Part shown: positions 56,094-64,000 of the stretch, piece by piece
Numbering within the stretch: the first letter of the stretch is position 1
Layout of the letters: every line of letters begins with the position of its first letter
Assembly (NCBI GenBank): GCA_002320815.1
Contig: DCLA01000005.1
Location: forward strand, 62,001-126,000
DNA: 64,000 bases
Reading direction: 5' to 3'
Source of the DNA: Myxococcales bacterium UBA1660
GTDB taxonomy: Bacteria > Myxococcota_A > Polyangia > Polyangiales > Houyiibacteriaceae
Position numbers and translations under genes: made by a program
Notes under the pieces: generated by a model
Seen by the model: the letters and a program-made list of their open reading frames with translations, nothing else
Databases searched by the model: none
Told to the model about the DNA's origin: nothing

Positions 56094-57560
56094 GTGCGTA
56101 CCCCAGCTCTCGTCGCGCTCGTCTTCGCCATTGCCACCGCTTGTGCCTCGGCGCCCCCGCCGCCCCCCGCGGATCCCGAGCCGGCGGAGCCGGTGGGCCT
56201 GCGGCTCGATGGTCAGGTCCTCTACCCGAGCGACCTCGCGGCCGCCCCCGACGCGGTGGCCCAGGGGTGGCGCGCCTACGAGGAGGCTTGGGCGGCCTCG
56301 CCGCCCGTCCCCCCGGAGGACGCGCCGGTCGCCGAGTATCGGACCTTCGTGGAGGAGAACTTCGCCGAGTTCACCGACGGACAGCTGGCCGCGGTGGGTC
56401 AGCTCGTCGCGGCCTACGAGGCCACCGAGGTTCCCGCGGAGACGCTGGTCTTCTCCGTGCTCGCCGCGCGCCTCCTCCATCGGGCGAGCTCCTGGATGTG
56501 GACCCTCCCGGTGCCCGCGGGACCCGGGGTGAACCCCCGGGCCAGCCGCGCGCTGCAGACCACGATGCGCACCGGCGCCCAGCGCCTCGCGGTGCTGGCG
56601 ACCGACGCCTACGGGAAGTGCCGCGCCGCCGCGGACTCGATGGGGGACGGTCGCGCGGCCTGGCGGCAGGACTGCGACGCGCGGGCCCAGACCCTGGAAG
56701 AGATCCGCGCCGCCGAGCTGACCCCGCCCGCGCCGCCGCCCACCCCCATGCCCTCGAGCTGCGTCCACCACTTCGACCCGCCGGTGTCGGCTCCGGGCCA
56801 TCGCGCCCGGGCGACCCCGCGGCTCCTGGTGCTGGTGGAGGACATGCCGGAGGGCGTCGACGTCGCGGCGGTGCGCACTCGGATCGAAGAGCGCGCCCAG
56901 CGGGACCACTCCCTGCGACCCGTCCCGACCCGCACCCGGGAGCGGGCCGAGGCGCTCGTCGCCAGCGGACGCACCCGCGCCGGCGGTCCGGTATGCGCCG
57001 CGCCGCCTACGCTCCCCTGGATCCTGGGGGCCGGGCAGAACCTGGTCGTCGCGACCGTCCGCCACGAGTGCGGCGAGGTCCTGAACCAGGGCCAGCAGCC
57101 CACGGGCGAGCGCTCGTGTCATCTCTCGCTCCTCTGGAGCCGGGCCGGCAGCAAGGATCGGGAGGGCCTCCCCGACGACCGGCATCGCATCGACCTGCCC
57201 GCCGAGGCCGACACCGCCGCGGTGGTCGCCGCCCTGGAGTCCGAGCCGGTCGGGGGCGGGCTCTTCGGCATGGGTGGCATGGTCCGGGTGAGCGTCGCCG
57301 AGGTGGAGGGCAACCCCGGCTACGGCCTGGGGAGGGCCATCGAGGGCCTCGACCTCCGCTCCTGTCGCGCCGAGCCCGGGGTGAGCGAGCTCCGGGCCCG
57401 CTGGTCGGTCACGCCCACCGGCGCCCTCGACGAGGTGGTGGTCGAAGGGGGCGACGAGGCGGTGAACGCCTGCGTGAAAGCGAAACTCGAGGCGCTACGT
57501 CTGCCCTGCCCGCCCGGCGGCGCCCAGGCGATGAGCACCGCCATCTGCATCGCCAACTGA
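56094..57560 (+). CDS. Exported protein with AgmX/TonB-like C-terminal domain
   Basis: This 488-residue protein has an N-terminal signal with a possible lipobox (ATAC), then Pro-rich sequence. A helical region spans about 40-210. The middle region around RLLVLVEDMPEGVDVAAVR and VRHECGEVLNQ resembles a small ligand-binding fold. The C-terminal 85 residues, with GVSELRARWSVTPTGALDEV and VNACVKAKLEALRLPCPPGG, resemble the AgmX/PglI C-terminal (TonB-like) domain. Such domains occur in myxobacterial envelope and motility proteins. Function unknown; the start is GTG. Its stop lies three bases from the convergent sulfotransferase. Confidence 0.65.
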   Translation: MRTPALVALVFAIATACASAPPPPPADPEPAEPVGLRLDGQVLYPSDLAAAPDAVAQGWRAYEEAWAASPPVPPEDAPVAEYRTFVEENFAEFTDGQLAAVGQLVAAYEATEVPAETLVFSVLAARLLHRASSWMWTLPVPAGPGVNPRASRALQTTMRTGAQRLAVLATDAYGKCRAAADSMGDGRAAWRQDCDARAQTLEEIRAAELTPPAPPPTPMPSSCVHHFDPPVSAPGHRARATPRLLVLVEDMPEGVDVAAVRTRIEERAQRDHSLRPVPTRTRERAEALVASGRTRAGGPVCAAPPTLPWILGAGQNLVVATVRHECGEVLNQGQQPTGERSCHLSLLWSRAGSKDREGLPDDRHRIDLPAEADTAAVVAALESEPVGGGLFGMGGMVRVSVAEVEGNPGYGLGRAIEGLDLRSCRAEPGVSELRARWSVTPTGALDEVVVEGGDEAVNACVKAKLEALRLPCPPGGAQAMSTAICIAN

Positions 57561-57563
57561 GGT

Positions 57564-58694
57564 TCAGGGCTGGAAGCCGAAGGCGTCGAAGACGTCCTTC
57601 AGGTTCTCGTGGACCTCGGCCTCGGTGAGGCCGTACTCCTCCAGCGAGTACTGGTGGGAGCTCTTGTAGCGCTTCTGCTTCTGGGTCGCCTGCTCGAGGC
57701 GGGCCCGGTAGGCGTCGCTCATCTCCAGGTCCATCCAGTCGTAGACCTCTTCGACGACCGCCTTGGGGTTCTTCACCAGCTGCGCGTAGCGCACCACGTG
57801 GAAGCGCTCCGGCGGCAGGGTGCGCTGCATCTCCAGCGCGGCCCGGTAGTAGGCGTACCCCAGCTCCACGAGCTCCCGCGCCGCCGGTGACTCCTTGGGG
57901 AGCTCCGGGGAGTGGGTGATCCACTTCTCGTAGAACATGTTGAGGAAGCTCGGAAGAGCCTTGTAGGGGTGCCGCACCAGGTAGAGGAATCGCGCGTCGG
58001 GGAAACGCCCCAGCACCGTGTTCACCCGGGACGCGAAGAAGACGTTCTTGTTCAGGAAGCGCTTGTCGCCGCCGACCGCGTAGAGGTGCTTCTTCAGCGT
58101 CGCCTCGTAGTGGTCCATGAAGGCCTGGCGCTCGTCGTCGGGCTGCATGTCCAGCCAGGCCATCTCGCCGTAGCCGTGCATGTAGGGGTTCAGCAGCGAG
58201 ACGGTGGGCGACTCGAGGGCGTAGACGAAGATGGCCTCGTCCTCTTCCTCCTTGTCGATGCCCATCTCGTGGATGCCTTCCCATCCGCTGAAGAAGGTCT
58301 GGTTGATCCAGTCGACGCCCTTGCGCGCGACCGAGCCGACCACCGGCGCCTCGCCCACCGCGTCGAAGAAGCGCTGGTAGGTCACCGCGGTGAACATCGA
58401 CTGGTGCAGCTTGAACCCGGCGAAGTGCTCCTCGTCGTAGCTGAGGAGCCGGTGCAGCATCGTGGTCCCGCTCCGCCCGTTGGCGAAGATGAAGACCGGC
58501 TGCTCGACCCGCTGGTCCTTCCACTCCGGGAAGAGGACGTCGTCCAGCTTGCGCCCCACGCCGATCATGGCGCGGAGGCTCATCCAGGCGGTGGCGAAGC
58601 CGGCCCAGGTCCAGGCGCGGCGCATGCTGAGGTTGTCGGCGGCGGCGCGAGTGATCTGGCGCAGCGCCCTGCGGTTCACGGGAATACGGCTCAT
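57564..58694 (-). CDS. Sulfotransferase family protein
   Basis: This 376-residue enzyme transfers sulfate from PAPS to an alcohol or amine. The 5'-phosphosulfate loop is FIFANGRSGTTML (68-80) and the 3'-phosphate site is RFLYLVRHPYKALPS. The start is hydrophobic but short, so it is probably cytoplasmic or peripheral. Acceptor is unknown; in myxobacteria it could be a lipid, sterol, carbohydrate or secondary metabolite. No PAPS-making genes are adjacent. Confidence 0.92.
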   Translation of the reverse strand: MSRIPVNRRALRQITRAAADNLSMRRAWTWAGFATAWMSLRAMIGVGRKLDDVLFPEWKDQRVEQPVFIFANGRSGTTMLHRLLSYDEEHFAGFKLHQSMFTAVTYQRFFDAVGEAPVVGSVARKGVDWINQTFFSGWEGIHEMGIDKEEEDEAIFVYALESPTVSLLNPYMHGYGEMAWLDMQPDDERQAFMDHYEATLKKHLYAVGGDKRFLNKNVFFASRVNTVLGRFPDARFLYLVRHPYKALPSFLNMFYEKWITHSPELPKESPAARELVELGYAYYRAALEMQRTLPPERFHVVRYAQLVKNPKAVVEEVYDWMDLEMSDAYRARLEQATQKQKRYKSSHQYSLEEYGLTEAEVHENLKDVFDAFGFQP

Positions 58695-58788
58695 CCGGAC
58701 CGGGCGAGCCTTGCCCGGGGTCGGCGTCCAGGCAAGCCGGGGCGTGGGCTCACCCGGCGCGTTGAGCCGCGGGCCCAGGTCCTGCTAC

Positions 58789-60042
58789 ATGGGCCAGATG
58801 CGTTCCCTGGCCTGTCTCCTCCTCGCGCTCACCCTCGTCCACTGCGGCGACGACGACTCGACCGACGCCACCGACGGGACGGCCGATGCCGCCGTGACCC
58901 CGGACGCGGAGACCGACGCGGGCATCACCTGCGAGCCGGGGATGGTGCCCACGGCTCGCGGCGAGCATGCCACCGTGGTCGACGCCGCCCGCAACCGCCT
59001 CTTGGCCTATGGCGGCAACCTGGCGTTCCCGGTCGAGTGCCGCCCGATGACCGACATCACGGACGAGATGTGGGCCTTCGATCTGGCCTGCGGGACCTGG
59101 AGCGCGGTGACCCCGGTGAACGCGCCCGGCGTCCGCGCCCGCCACGCGATGGTGACCGCGGCGGGCGGCGAGCGTGCCTACCTCTTCGGTGGTCGCCAGC
59201 AGGCCAGCAGCGGCTACACCAACTTCAACGACGTCTGGGAGCTCGACCTGGCGACGCTGACCTTCACCGAGATCCCCACCACCGGCGACGCCCCCGAAGC
59301 GCGGAGCCACGCGGTCCTCGCCCACGACGACGCCCGGAACCGGCTGGTGGTCTTCGGCGGGAACGTCTCCACCAGCGGCCTGACCATCACCGGCGTGGCC
59401 GACACCTGGGCCCTCGACCTCGAGACCGGCGCCTGGACCCAGCTCGCCGTCGACGCGGGCCCGCCGGCCCGCTACGCGCACGCCGGGGTCGCCGACGAGA
59501 ACGCCCTCTACGTCTTCGGCGGGAGCCCCAGCTTCAACGGTCCCTTCCTGAACGACGTCTGGGCCTTCGACTTCGCCACCGACACCTGGACCGCGGTCTC
59601 CGGCGGCGGCCCCGCCTCGCCCAACACGCGCTTCGGCGCGGGCCTCTTCCTCGACGGGGGCACCCTGGTGATGGTGGCCGGCCACGACTCCACCGACCTC
59701 GGCAACGAGAACGACCTCTGGACCCTGGACATCGCCACCGGCACCTGGACCGAGGTGGTCCCCGGCGACGTCCACTCGGGCATGGCCGCCGGCCTCTGCG
59801 ACTTCCCCGCGGACTTCACCACGCCCGACCTCGAGGCCCCGGAGCGCCGCCACTACTTCGGCACCGTGCAGCACGACGGCGCCGGCTACGTGGTCATGGG
59901 CAAGACCGACTGCGGCAATGTCAACGACGTCTGGCGCGTCGACCTGAGCGCCCCCGAGTGGGAGCTCTTCGGGCAGGCGAGCACCGCGGGTGAGGCCTGC
60001 AACCGCAGCGGCGCCACCAACTGCAGCTCGCTCTGCTTCTGA
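58789..60042 (+). CDS. Kelch-repeat lipoprotein
   Basis: This 417-residue protein has a signal peptide ending LVHC and an acidic tether CGDDDSTDATDGTAD. The body consists of kelch-type propeller repeats, each with a hydrophobic strand, a Gly pair and a Trp: MWAFDLACGTW, AYLFGGRQQ, VWELDLATLTF, LVVFGGN, TWALDLETGAW, LYVFGGS, VWAFDFATDTW and LWTLDIATGTW. It is likely a six-bladed propeller displayed on the outer membrane. Kelch propellers bind proteins or carbohydrates; no catalytic Cys/Tyr pair is seen. An ATG at 58798 is an alternative start. Confidence 0.88.
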   Translation: MGQMRSLACLLLALTLVHCGDDDSTDATDGTADAAVTPDAETDAGITCEPGMVPTARGEHATVVDAARNRLLAYGGNLAFPVECRPMTDITDEMWAFDLACGTWSAVTPVNAPGVRARHAMVTAAGGERAYLFGGRQQASSGYTNFNDVWELDLATLTFTEIPTTGDAPEARSHAVLAHDDARNRLVVFGGNVSTSGLTITGVADTWALDLETGAWTQLAVDAGPPARYAHAGVADENALYVFGGSPSFNGPFLNDVWAFDFATDTWTAVSGGGPASPNTRFGAGLFLDGGTLVMVAGHDSTDLGNENDLWTLDIATGTWTEVVPGDVHSGMAAGLCDFPADFTTPDLEAPERRHYFGTVQHDGAGYVVMGKTDCGNVNDVWRVDLSAPEWELFGQASTAGEACNRSGATNCSSLCF

Positions 60043-60118
60043 GGCCCGGCGCGTCAACGACCCGGACGACGCGACCGTGGCCGCCCTCCCATAGGCGGCA
60101 GCGGGCTCGCGGTTCGGC

Positions 60119-60442
60119 TCAGGCGCGGTCGGTTGCGGGGCTCTCGGCCCGCAGGTGCCGGTCGAAGACGAAGGGGCCGAAGGGCAGGAACGCCGCCAGG
60201 ACCGCGAGGCCCATCTTGCGGGCGCTCCAGCCCAGCCCGCTCCCCACGTGGAAGACCAGGGAGACGAAGAGCACGAAGAGCACCCCGTGCGCGGGCCCGG
60301 CGACCCGTACGCCCAGAGGCTCGTCCCAGACGTACTTCAGCGGCATCCCCACGAAGAGGAGGACGAGGAAGGAGAGCCCTTCCAGCCAACCGGTCACGCG
60401 TAGCAGCGTCAGGCCCATGGCCGGGGCATAGCATGGGTTCAT
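60119..60442 (-). CDS. DUF3817 small membrane protein
   Basis: This 107-residue inner-membrane protein has three hydrophobic helices and the DUF3817 pattern LLRVTGWLEGLSFLVLLFVG followed by KYVW and AHGVLFVLFV. Function of this family is unknown. The start at 60442 has GGGAG 6 bases upstream; ATG at 60418 is an alternative and would begin directly at the first helix. It lies alone between the kelch and CBS genes. Confidence 0.88.
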   Translation of the reverse strand: MNPCYAPAMGLTLLRVTGWLEGLSFLVLLFVGMPLKYVWDEPLGVRVAGPAHGVLFVLFVSLVFHVGSGLGWSARKMGLAVLAAFLPFGPFVFDRHLRAESPATDRA

Positions 60443-60530
60443 CGGGGGCTCCCGGCGTTCCGGGCCGCCGCTCCCGGGCCGCCGCTCCCGGGCGCAACGC
60501 TGGCGCCCCCACGCACTTTCTGCGGGCCGC

Positions 60531-60917
60531 TCAGCCCGCGAGGAGCCGCAGCGCGTCGATGGTGGTGAAGATGCCCACCACCTCGGGGCCGTCCATCACG
60601 ACCACCGCGCCGTATTTGTGCTCGGCCATGGTGCGGGCGACGTCGCGGAGCTTCGCGTCCGGAGCGACGACATAGGGTTCGCCGCTCATCGCCTCTTCCA
60701 CGGTCATCACCTCGGAATCGACGCGGGGGAGCCGCTCCAGGAGCGCGATGTCGCGGCTGGAGAGGATGCCCTCGATGCGGCCCCCGTGGAGCACGGGGAG
60801 GTGCCGCACGCCGAGCTCGGTCATGGTGGCCTTGGCCTTCGCCAGGGTCTGTTCCCGCCCGATGGTCTTCGGGCGGGGGGTCATCAGCTCGCGGAGGGTG
60901 CGCTCGTCGGTGGTCAT
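60531..60917 (-). CDS. CBS-domain-pair protein
   Basis: This 128-residue protein consists only of two CBS domains, which bind adenosine nucleotides and regulate partners. Domain 1 is about 8-62 (LMTPRPKTIGREQTLAKAK and GILSSRDIALLE) and domain 2 about 72-128 (AMSGEPYVVAPDAKLRDVA and GIFTTIDALRLL). No effector domain is attached, so it acts on a separate protein. Neighbours give no hint which. Confidence 0.92.
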   Translation of the reverse strand: MTTDERTLRELMTPRPKTIGREQTLAKAKATMTELGVRHLPVLHGGRIEGILSSRDIALLERLPRVDSEVMTVEEAMSGEPYVVAPDAKLRDVARTMAEHKYGAVVVMDGPEVVGIFTTIDALRLLAG

Positions 60918-60948
60918 GCCCGGCGGAGCTGCACGTGCCGAGCCAGCG

Positions 60949-63030
60949 TCACTCGGCGGTGGGGCAGGGCGTGCCCAGCGGCGCCGGCGCCGGGATCACC
61001 GCGGTGCCGGTGTGCACCTGGGTCTCCAGGAAACAGCCGTACTGGTAGCGGACGTCCTCGAGCTGCACGAAGATCACGTGCGGGTCGCTGAAGCCGTCGC
61101 CGGCGTACTGGACCACGGCGCCGGTGTAGGTCTCGCCGTTCTCCGCGGTCATGTTTCCGACCACCGGGTAGTCGACGATGCCGTCGAGGTCGGCGAGGCC
61201 GAGCGCCTCCTGCATCGAGGGCCAGACCTCGTCCCCCGCCTGCTCGTGGCCGTAGGCGATGGCCACCGCGTCGTAGACCTCGATGGGGAAGTAGCTGTCG
61301 CCCATGCCCACCGGCTCGTAGATGGGCCGGGCCGACACTCCGGGGAGCGGCCGGCGGCCCAGTCGCGGCATGGAGACCAGGGGCTCGGCCGCTTCCCACC
61401 CCAGGGTCAGCAGGTGCATCACCGGGTGGGTGAAGGCGAGCTCGTCCGCCGGGATCCGCAGCGCGCCGGCGAGGAGGGTGGCGGCGCCGGGGATGAGCTG
61501 GGTCTGGGTGATGAAGAAGGGCCAGTAGCCGCCCGCGCCGGTGGGCACCAGCGCGTCGAAGCGGGGCTCCACCGCGCCGATCATGTTGGTGTACATCCCG
61601 CCCATCGACTGACCCAGGGCGACCAGGTTCTCCGGGTCGAAGCGGATCTCGGTGGTCCCCGCGGGGAGGGTGACCCCCTCGCAGCTCCCCAGGGTCGCCG
61701 GGTCGATGCGCAGCGCGACGAGCGCGTCGAGGAGGAGCCGCTGCTCGATCACGCCCTGGCGGAAGGTATCCCGGAAGGCGCCCAGGTTGGCGAGGTTCAG
61801 GTACTCGGTGGCGCTCGCGCCCGGGAGCCGATCGGGGCTCAGCGGGAGGGACGCGCCGGCCGCCGCGATGCCGTGTTCGGCGACCACGTACGCCGGACCC
61901 TCGCCCTTCGTCGGGAGCCCGCCTTCCGGCTGATAGCCCCGGTCGACGACCTGGGAGGCGATGCCGCCCGACCCGTGGAAGTACATCATCAGCGGGAAGC
62001 CGGCCTCGGGCATCTCCCCGCGTGGGATGGTGAGCACCAGCTTCGCCGTCTCCTGGCGCTGCTCGATGGGCAGGCCGGCGCCGTCGAAGTCGAAGGTCCC
62101 CTCGGTGTCGAAGGGCGGCGTCCCCCGCTGGAACTGCGGCAGGGACACCTCGGCGAGGAGCTCGCAGTAGCGCTCGTGGGCTCCGTCGTCGGGGTCCAGG
62201 GCCAGGCCGTCCACGGTCACCGTCCAGTTCGCCCGCACGTCCTCGGTGAGCGCGTGGGTCTGGGCCACGACGTCCCCGGTGGTGAACACCGTGGCCGCGG
62301 CCACGCTCGTGCGCTCGATGGCCAGGGTGTCGAGGGTCTCCCAGAGGGGCGCGTAGAGGGCCTGGGCCGCGGCGCCCCGGGGGCCCTCGGGGGTCCCACC
62401 GGCGGCGAGGGTCGCCAAGTCCGGGTGGACGACCAGGGGCTCGCCCTCCGCGTCGAGGGCCTGGGTGCGGACCACGAAGGCGTAGGTCCGCTCCGGGTGG
62501 AGCACGAAGCCCGGGCGGGGCGCGACGGTCACCATGGGAGCGCTCCCGGTGTAGAACGCCGCCGGGATGGTGTCGGCGACCACCGGGTAGAGCCGCCCGC
62601 GCTCGTCGCTCGACGGGTCGACGTCCACGAGCAGGAAGGCGCTCTCGGTCGAGGCGGCGATGGCGTTCTCGGGGTCCTGCGGGGCGAGGGGCGCGCTGAA
62701 GGCGAACATGCCCACGGGCATCACCGGCCAACCGGGGCGGTCCTGGGCCAGCGCGTGCACCGGGGGCAGCAGGCTGACGGCAGCCGGAATGGGGAAGCCG
62801 GTCAGGTCGGGCTGGCCGGCGGCCGAGAGCCGCATGTCCGAGGGCAGCGGGAAGTCGAAGAAGGTCTCCGCCGTCGCCAGGTCCCCGGAGAGGTCCATGC
62901 GGACCATGGCCGGGCCGGCGGGGACCTCCGCGTCGTCGGTGCCGGGACCGGCGTCGGGGGTGGGAGCGTCGTCGTCGCCGCAGGCCCCGAGGGCCAGCGC
63001 GAGGAGGAGGAGACCGAAGCGGGCGCGCAT
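60949..63030 (-). CDS. Lipase-like alpha/beta-hydrolase lipoprotein
   Basis: This 693-residue protein has a signal peptide with lipobox LGAC, the tether CGDDDAPTPDAGPGTDDAE and a large extracytoplasmic body. The N-terminal 330 residues, starting FDFPLPSDMRLSAAGQPDLTG (given as FDFPLPSDMRLSAAGQ), resemble the N-terminal domain of large bacterial lipases. The hydrolase core has MMYFHGSGG as oxyanion region and the nucleophile elbow GQSMGG. C-terminal features include THPVMHLLTLGWE and the end QVHTGTAVIP. It probably hydrolyses esters at the cell surface. The start at 63030 is clear from the signal peptide. Confidence 0.85.
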   Translation of the reverse strand: MRARFGLLLLALALGACGDDDAPTPDAGPGTDDAEVPAGPAMVRMDLSGDLATAETFFDFPLPSDMRLSAAGQPDLTGFPIPAAVSLLPPVHALAQDRPGWPVMPVGMFAFSAPLAPQDPENAIAASTESAFLLVDVDPSSDERGRLYPVVADTIPAAFYTGSAPMVTVAPRPGFVLHPERTYAFVVRTQALDAEGEPLVVHPDLATLAAGGTPEGPRGAAAQALYAPLWETLDTLAIERTSVAAATVFTTGDVVAQTHALTEDVRANWTVTVDGLALDPDDGAHERYCELLAEVSLPQFQRGTPPFDTEGTFDFDGAGLPIEQRQETAKLVLTIPRGEMPEAGFPLMMYFHGSGGIASQVVDRGYQPEGGLPTKGEGPAYVVAEHGIAAAGASLPLSPDRLPGASATEYLNLANLGAFRDTFRQGVIEQRLLLDALVALRIDPATLGSCEGVTLPAGTTEIRFDPENLVALGQSMGGMYTNMIGAVEPRFDALVPTGAGGYWPFFITQTQLIPGAATLLAGALRIPADELAFTHPVMHLLTLGWEAAEPLVSMPRLGRRPLPGVSARPIYEPVGMGDSYFPIEVYDAVAIAYGHEQAGDEVWPSMQEALGLADLDGIVDYPVVGNMTAENGETYTGAVVQYAGDGFSDPHVIFVQLEDVRYQYGCFLETQVHTGTAVIPAPAPLGTPCPTAE

Positions 63031-63139
63031 GGTCGCGCAGCATAGACCCGCTACCGGCCGAATGGGCAACGGGCGGCGTCTGGCCCGAAGTGGGGGCACT
63101 TTCTTCCTTACGTTCCCCGCCCGCCCGCGACCCAGTTCC

Positions 63140-64000
63140 GTGCAGCGATCCCTCCTCGGCATCTCGCTGGCCCTCCTGGCCGGGGGCCTCGTCGCCTCGT
63201 CCGTCCAGGCCGAGGACACGCCGCGGGCCACCGCGGCCGAAGAGGACGGCGACCCCCGGGTCGAGGTGGAGCTGATCACCGACCGCGCCCGGGTCGCGCC
63301 CGGCGAGTCCCTGCGGGTCGGGGTGCGCTTCGTGCTGGACCCCCACTGGCACGTCTACTTCCGCAACCCGGGCGAGGCGGCCATCGGCACCGAGGTCCTC
63401 TTCGCCGGGGAGGGCGCCGAGGTCGGCGCGCTCCGCTGGCCCACGCCGGAACGGCTCCGGGATCCCTCGGGCACCATCGTGACCTTCGGGTACGAGCAGG
63501 AGGTAATCCTCGGCGCGCGGGCCCAGGTGGCCGAGGACGCGCAGAGGGTGCACGTCACCGCCGACGCCGACTTCCTGGTCTGCAAGGTGGACTGCATCCC
63601 CGGGCGCGTGGTGCTCGACCGAACCATCCCGGTGGGGCCCAGCGAGCCGAGCGCCGCGGCGCCCGCCCTCGACGCCTACGAGGCCGCGCTCCCGCTGGAC
63701 CTCGACGCCGCCGGGCGCCCGGCCCTGGAGTGGGAGCCGCCGCGTCTCGAGGCCGGGGCGTCGGCCACCGTGCCGCTCCGGATCCGCTGCGACGACTGCG
63801 CGCCGCCGGCCGAGGCCGCCGGCGCGCTCTTCCCGGATCGCCTCACCGGGCTGCGCGCCGCGGCGACCGAGGTCCGCCGCGAAGGCGGGGGTCTGGTCGT
63901 CGACGTGCGGCTCGAAGCCGGCCCCGACGGCTTCGAGGACGCGGAGCCGCTCACCGGCCTACTGGTCCTGCAGCGCGCCGGCGCGCCGCTGGCGATGGAG
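63140..64000 (+). CDS. DsbD-type thiol:disulfide interchange protein, N-terminal part
   Basis: The frame is open to the end of the window; 287 residues are visible. A GTG start leads into a signal peptide (SLLGISLALLAGGLVASSVQA). The domain that follows shows DPHWHVYFRNPGEAAIGTEV and LVCKVDCIPGRVVLDR, the two conserved elements of the N-terminal domain of cytochrome c biogenesis/DsbD-like reductases with the two cysteines. The usual membrane and thioredoxin domains must lie beyond 64000. Such proteins carry electrons from the cytoplasm to periplasmic disulfides. Confidence 0.85.
   Translation, partial: MQRSLLGISLALLAGGLVASSVQAEDTPRATAAEEDGDPRVEVELITDRARVAPGESLRVGVRFVLDPHWHVYFRNPGEAAIGTEVLFAGEGAEVGALRWPTPERLRDPSGTIVTFGYEQEVILGARAQVAEDAQRVHVTADADFLVCKVDCIPGRVVLDRTIPVGPSEPSAAAPALDAYEAALPLDLDAAGRPALEWEPPRLEAGASATVPLRIRCDDCAPPAEAAGALFPDRLTGLRAAATEVRREGGGLVVDVRLEAGPDGFEDAEPLTGLLVLQRAGAPLAME

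Noticed and set aside
60464..60490. Short direct repeat of GGGCCGCCGCTCCC upstream of the DUF3817 gene.
   Set aside because: Only two copies of 14 bases in extremely GC-rich sequence; probably chance or minor slippage.

Overview
The window is very GC-rich, gene-dense bacterial chromosome and reads as a myxobacterium (Myxococcota, probably the Polyangiales/Sandaracinaceae side; this placement is inference from gene content). The signs are eukaryote-like Ser/Thr kinases with sensor or ATPase tails, TolQ/TolR-type motor genes in ExbB-ExbD-ExbD triads, PEGA, kelch, MopE-motif and cysteine-repeat lipoproteins, a bacterial lipoxygenase, and a mevalonate-pathway HMG-CoA reductase next to menaquinone genes. 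I saw no insertion sequence, prophage, CRISPR array, rRNA or tRNA.

Layout. 1-4.6 kb: the 3' part of an RND efflux pump gene with an overlapping two-component system. 4.5-13 kb: an oxidative-lipid locus in which a giant kinase-ATPase, a lipoxygenase and a sugar-lactone-oxidase-like flavoprotein form one apparent operon, divergent from a cytochrome P450. 13-17 kb: two mirror-image proton-channel triads sharing one 472-bp promoter region. 17-22 kb: a GuaB1-type IMPDH/GMP reductase relative, an AI-2E-type exporter, a second P450 and a CDP-alcohol phosphatidyltransferase. 22-25.5 kb: a lipoprotein with 15 cysteine repeats, an ECF sigma factor, YjbQ and a hotdog-fold protein. 25.6-34.7 kb: SGNH hydrolase, Nudix, RlmKL, a secreted propeller-like protein, RecQ and an ABC-F ATPase. 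34.7-38 kb: PiT phosphate transporter with its DUF47 partner, a lectin/MopE lipoprotein and a parvulin.

38-49 kb is one tightly overlapping ten-gene operon: polyprenyl synthase, HMG-CoA reductase, menG, menF, menD, menH, menA, menC, menE and one unknown gene. It joins supply of the isoprenoid side chain to assembly of the naphthoquinone ring. menB is not in the window. A perfect 28-bp palindrome lies just upstream of the first gene and is a strong operator candidate.

49-64 kb: PEGA protein, ilvD, a three-gene kinase operon whose kinase ectodomain resembles the secreted protein encoded next to it, an extensin-like peptidase, an exported protein, sulfotransferase, kelch lipoprotein, DUF3817, CBS protein, a large lipase-like lipoprotein and the 5' part of a DsbD-type gene.

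The most interesting items are the kinase-ATPase/lipoxygenase/flavin oxidase/P450 locus, the kinase-ectodomain/secreted-paralogue pair, the mirrored ExbB-ExbD-ExbD triads, and the menaquinone operon containing HMG-CoA reductase with its palindrome.
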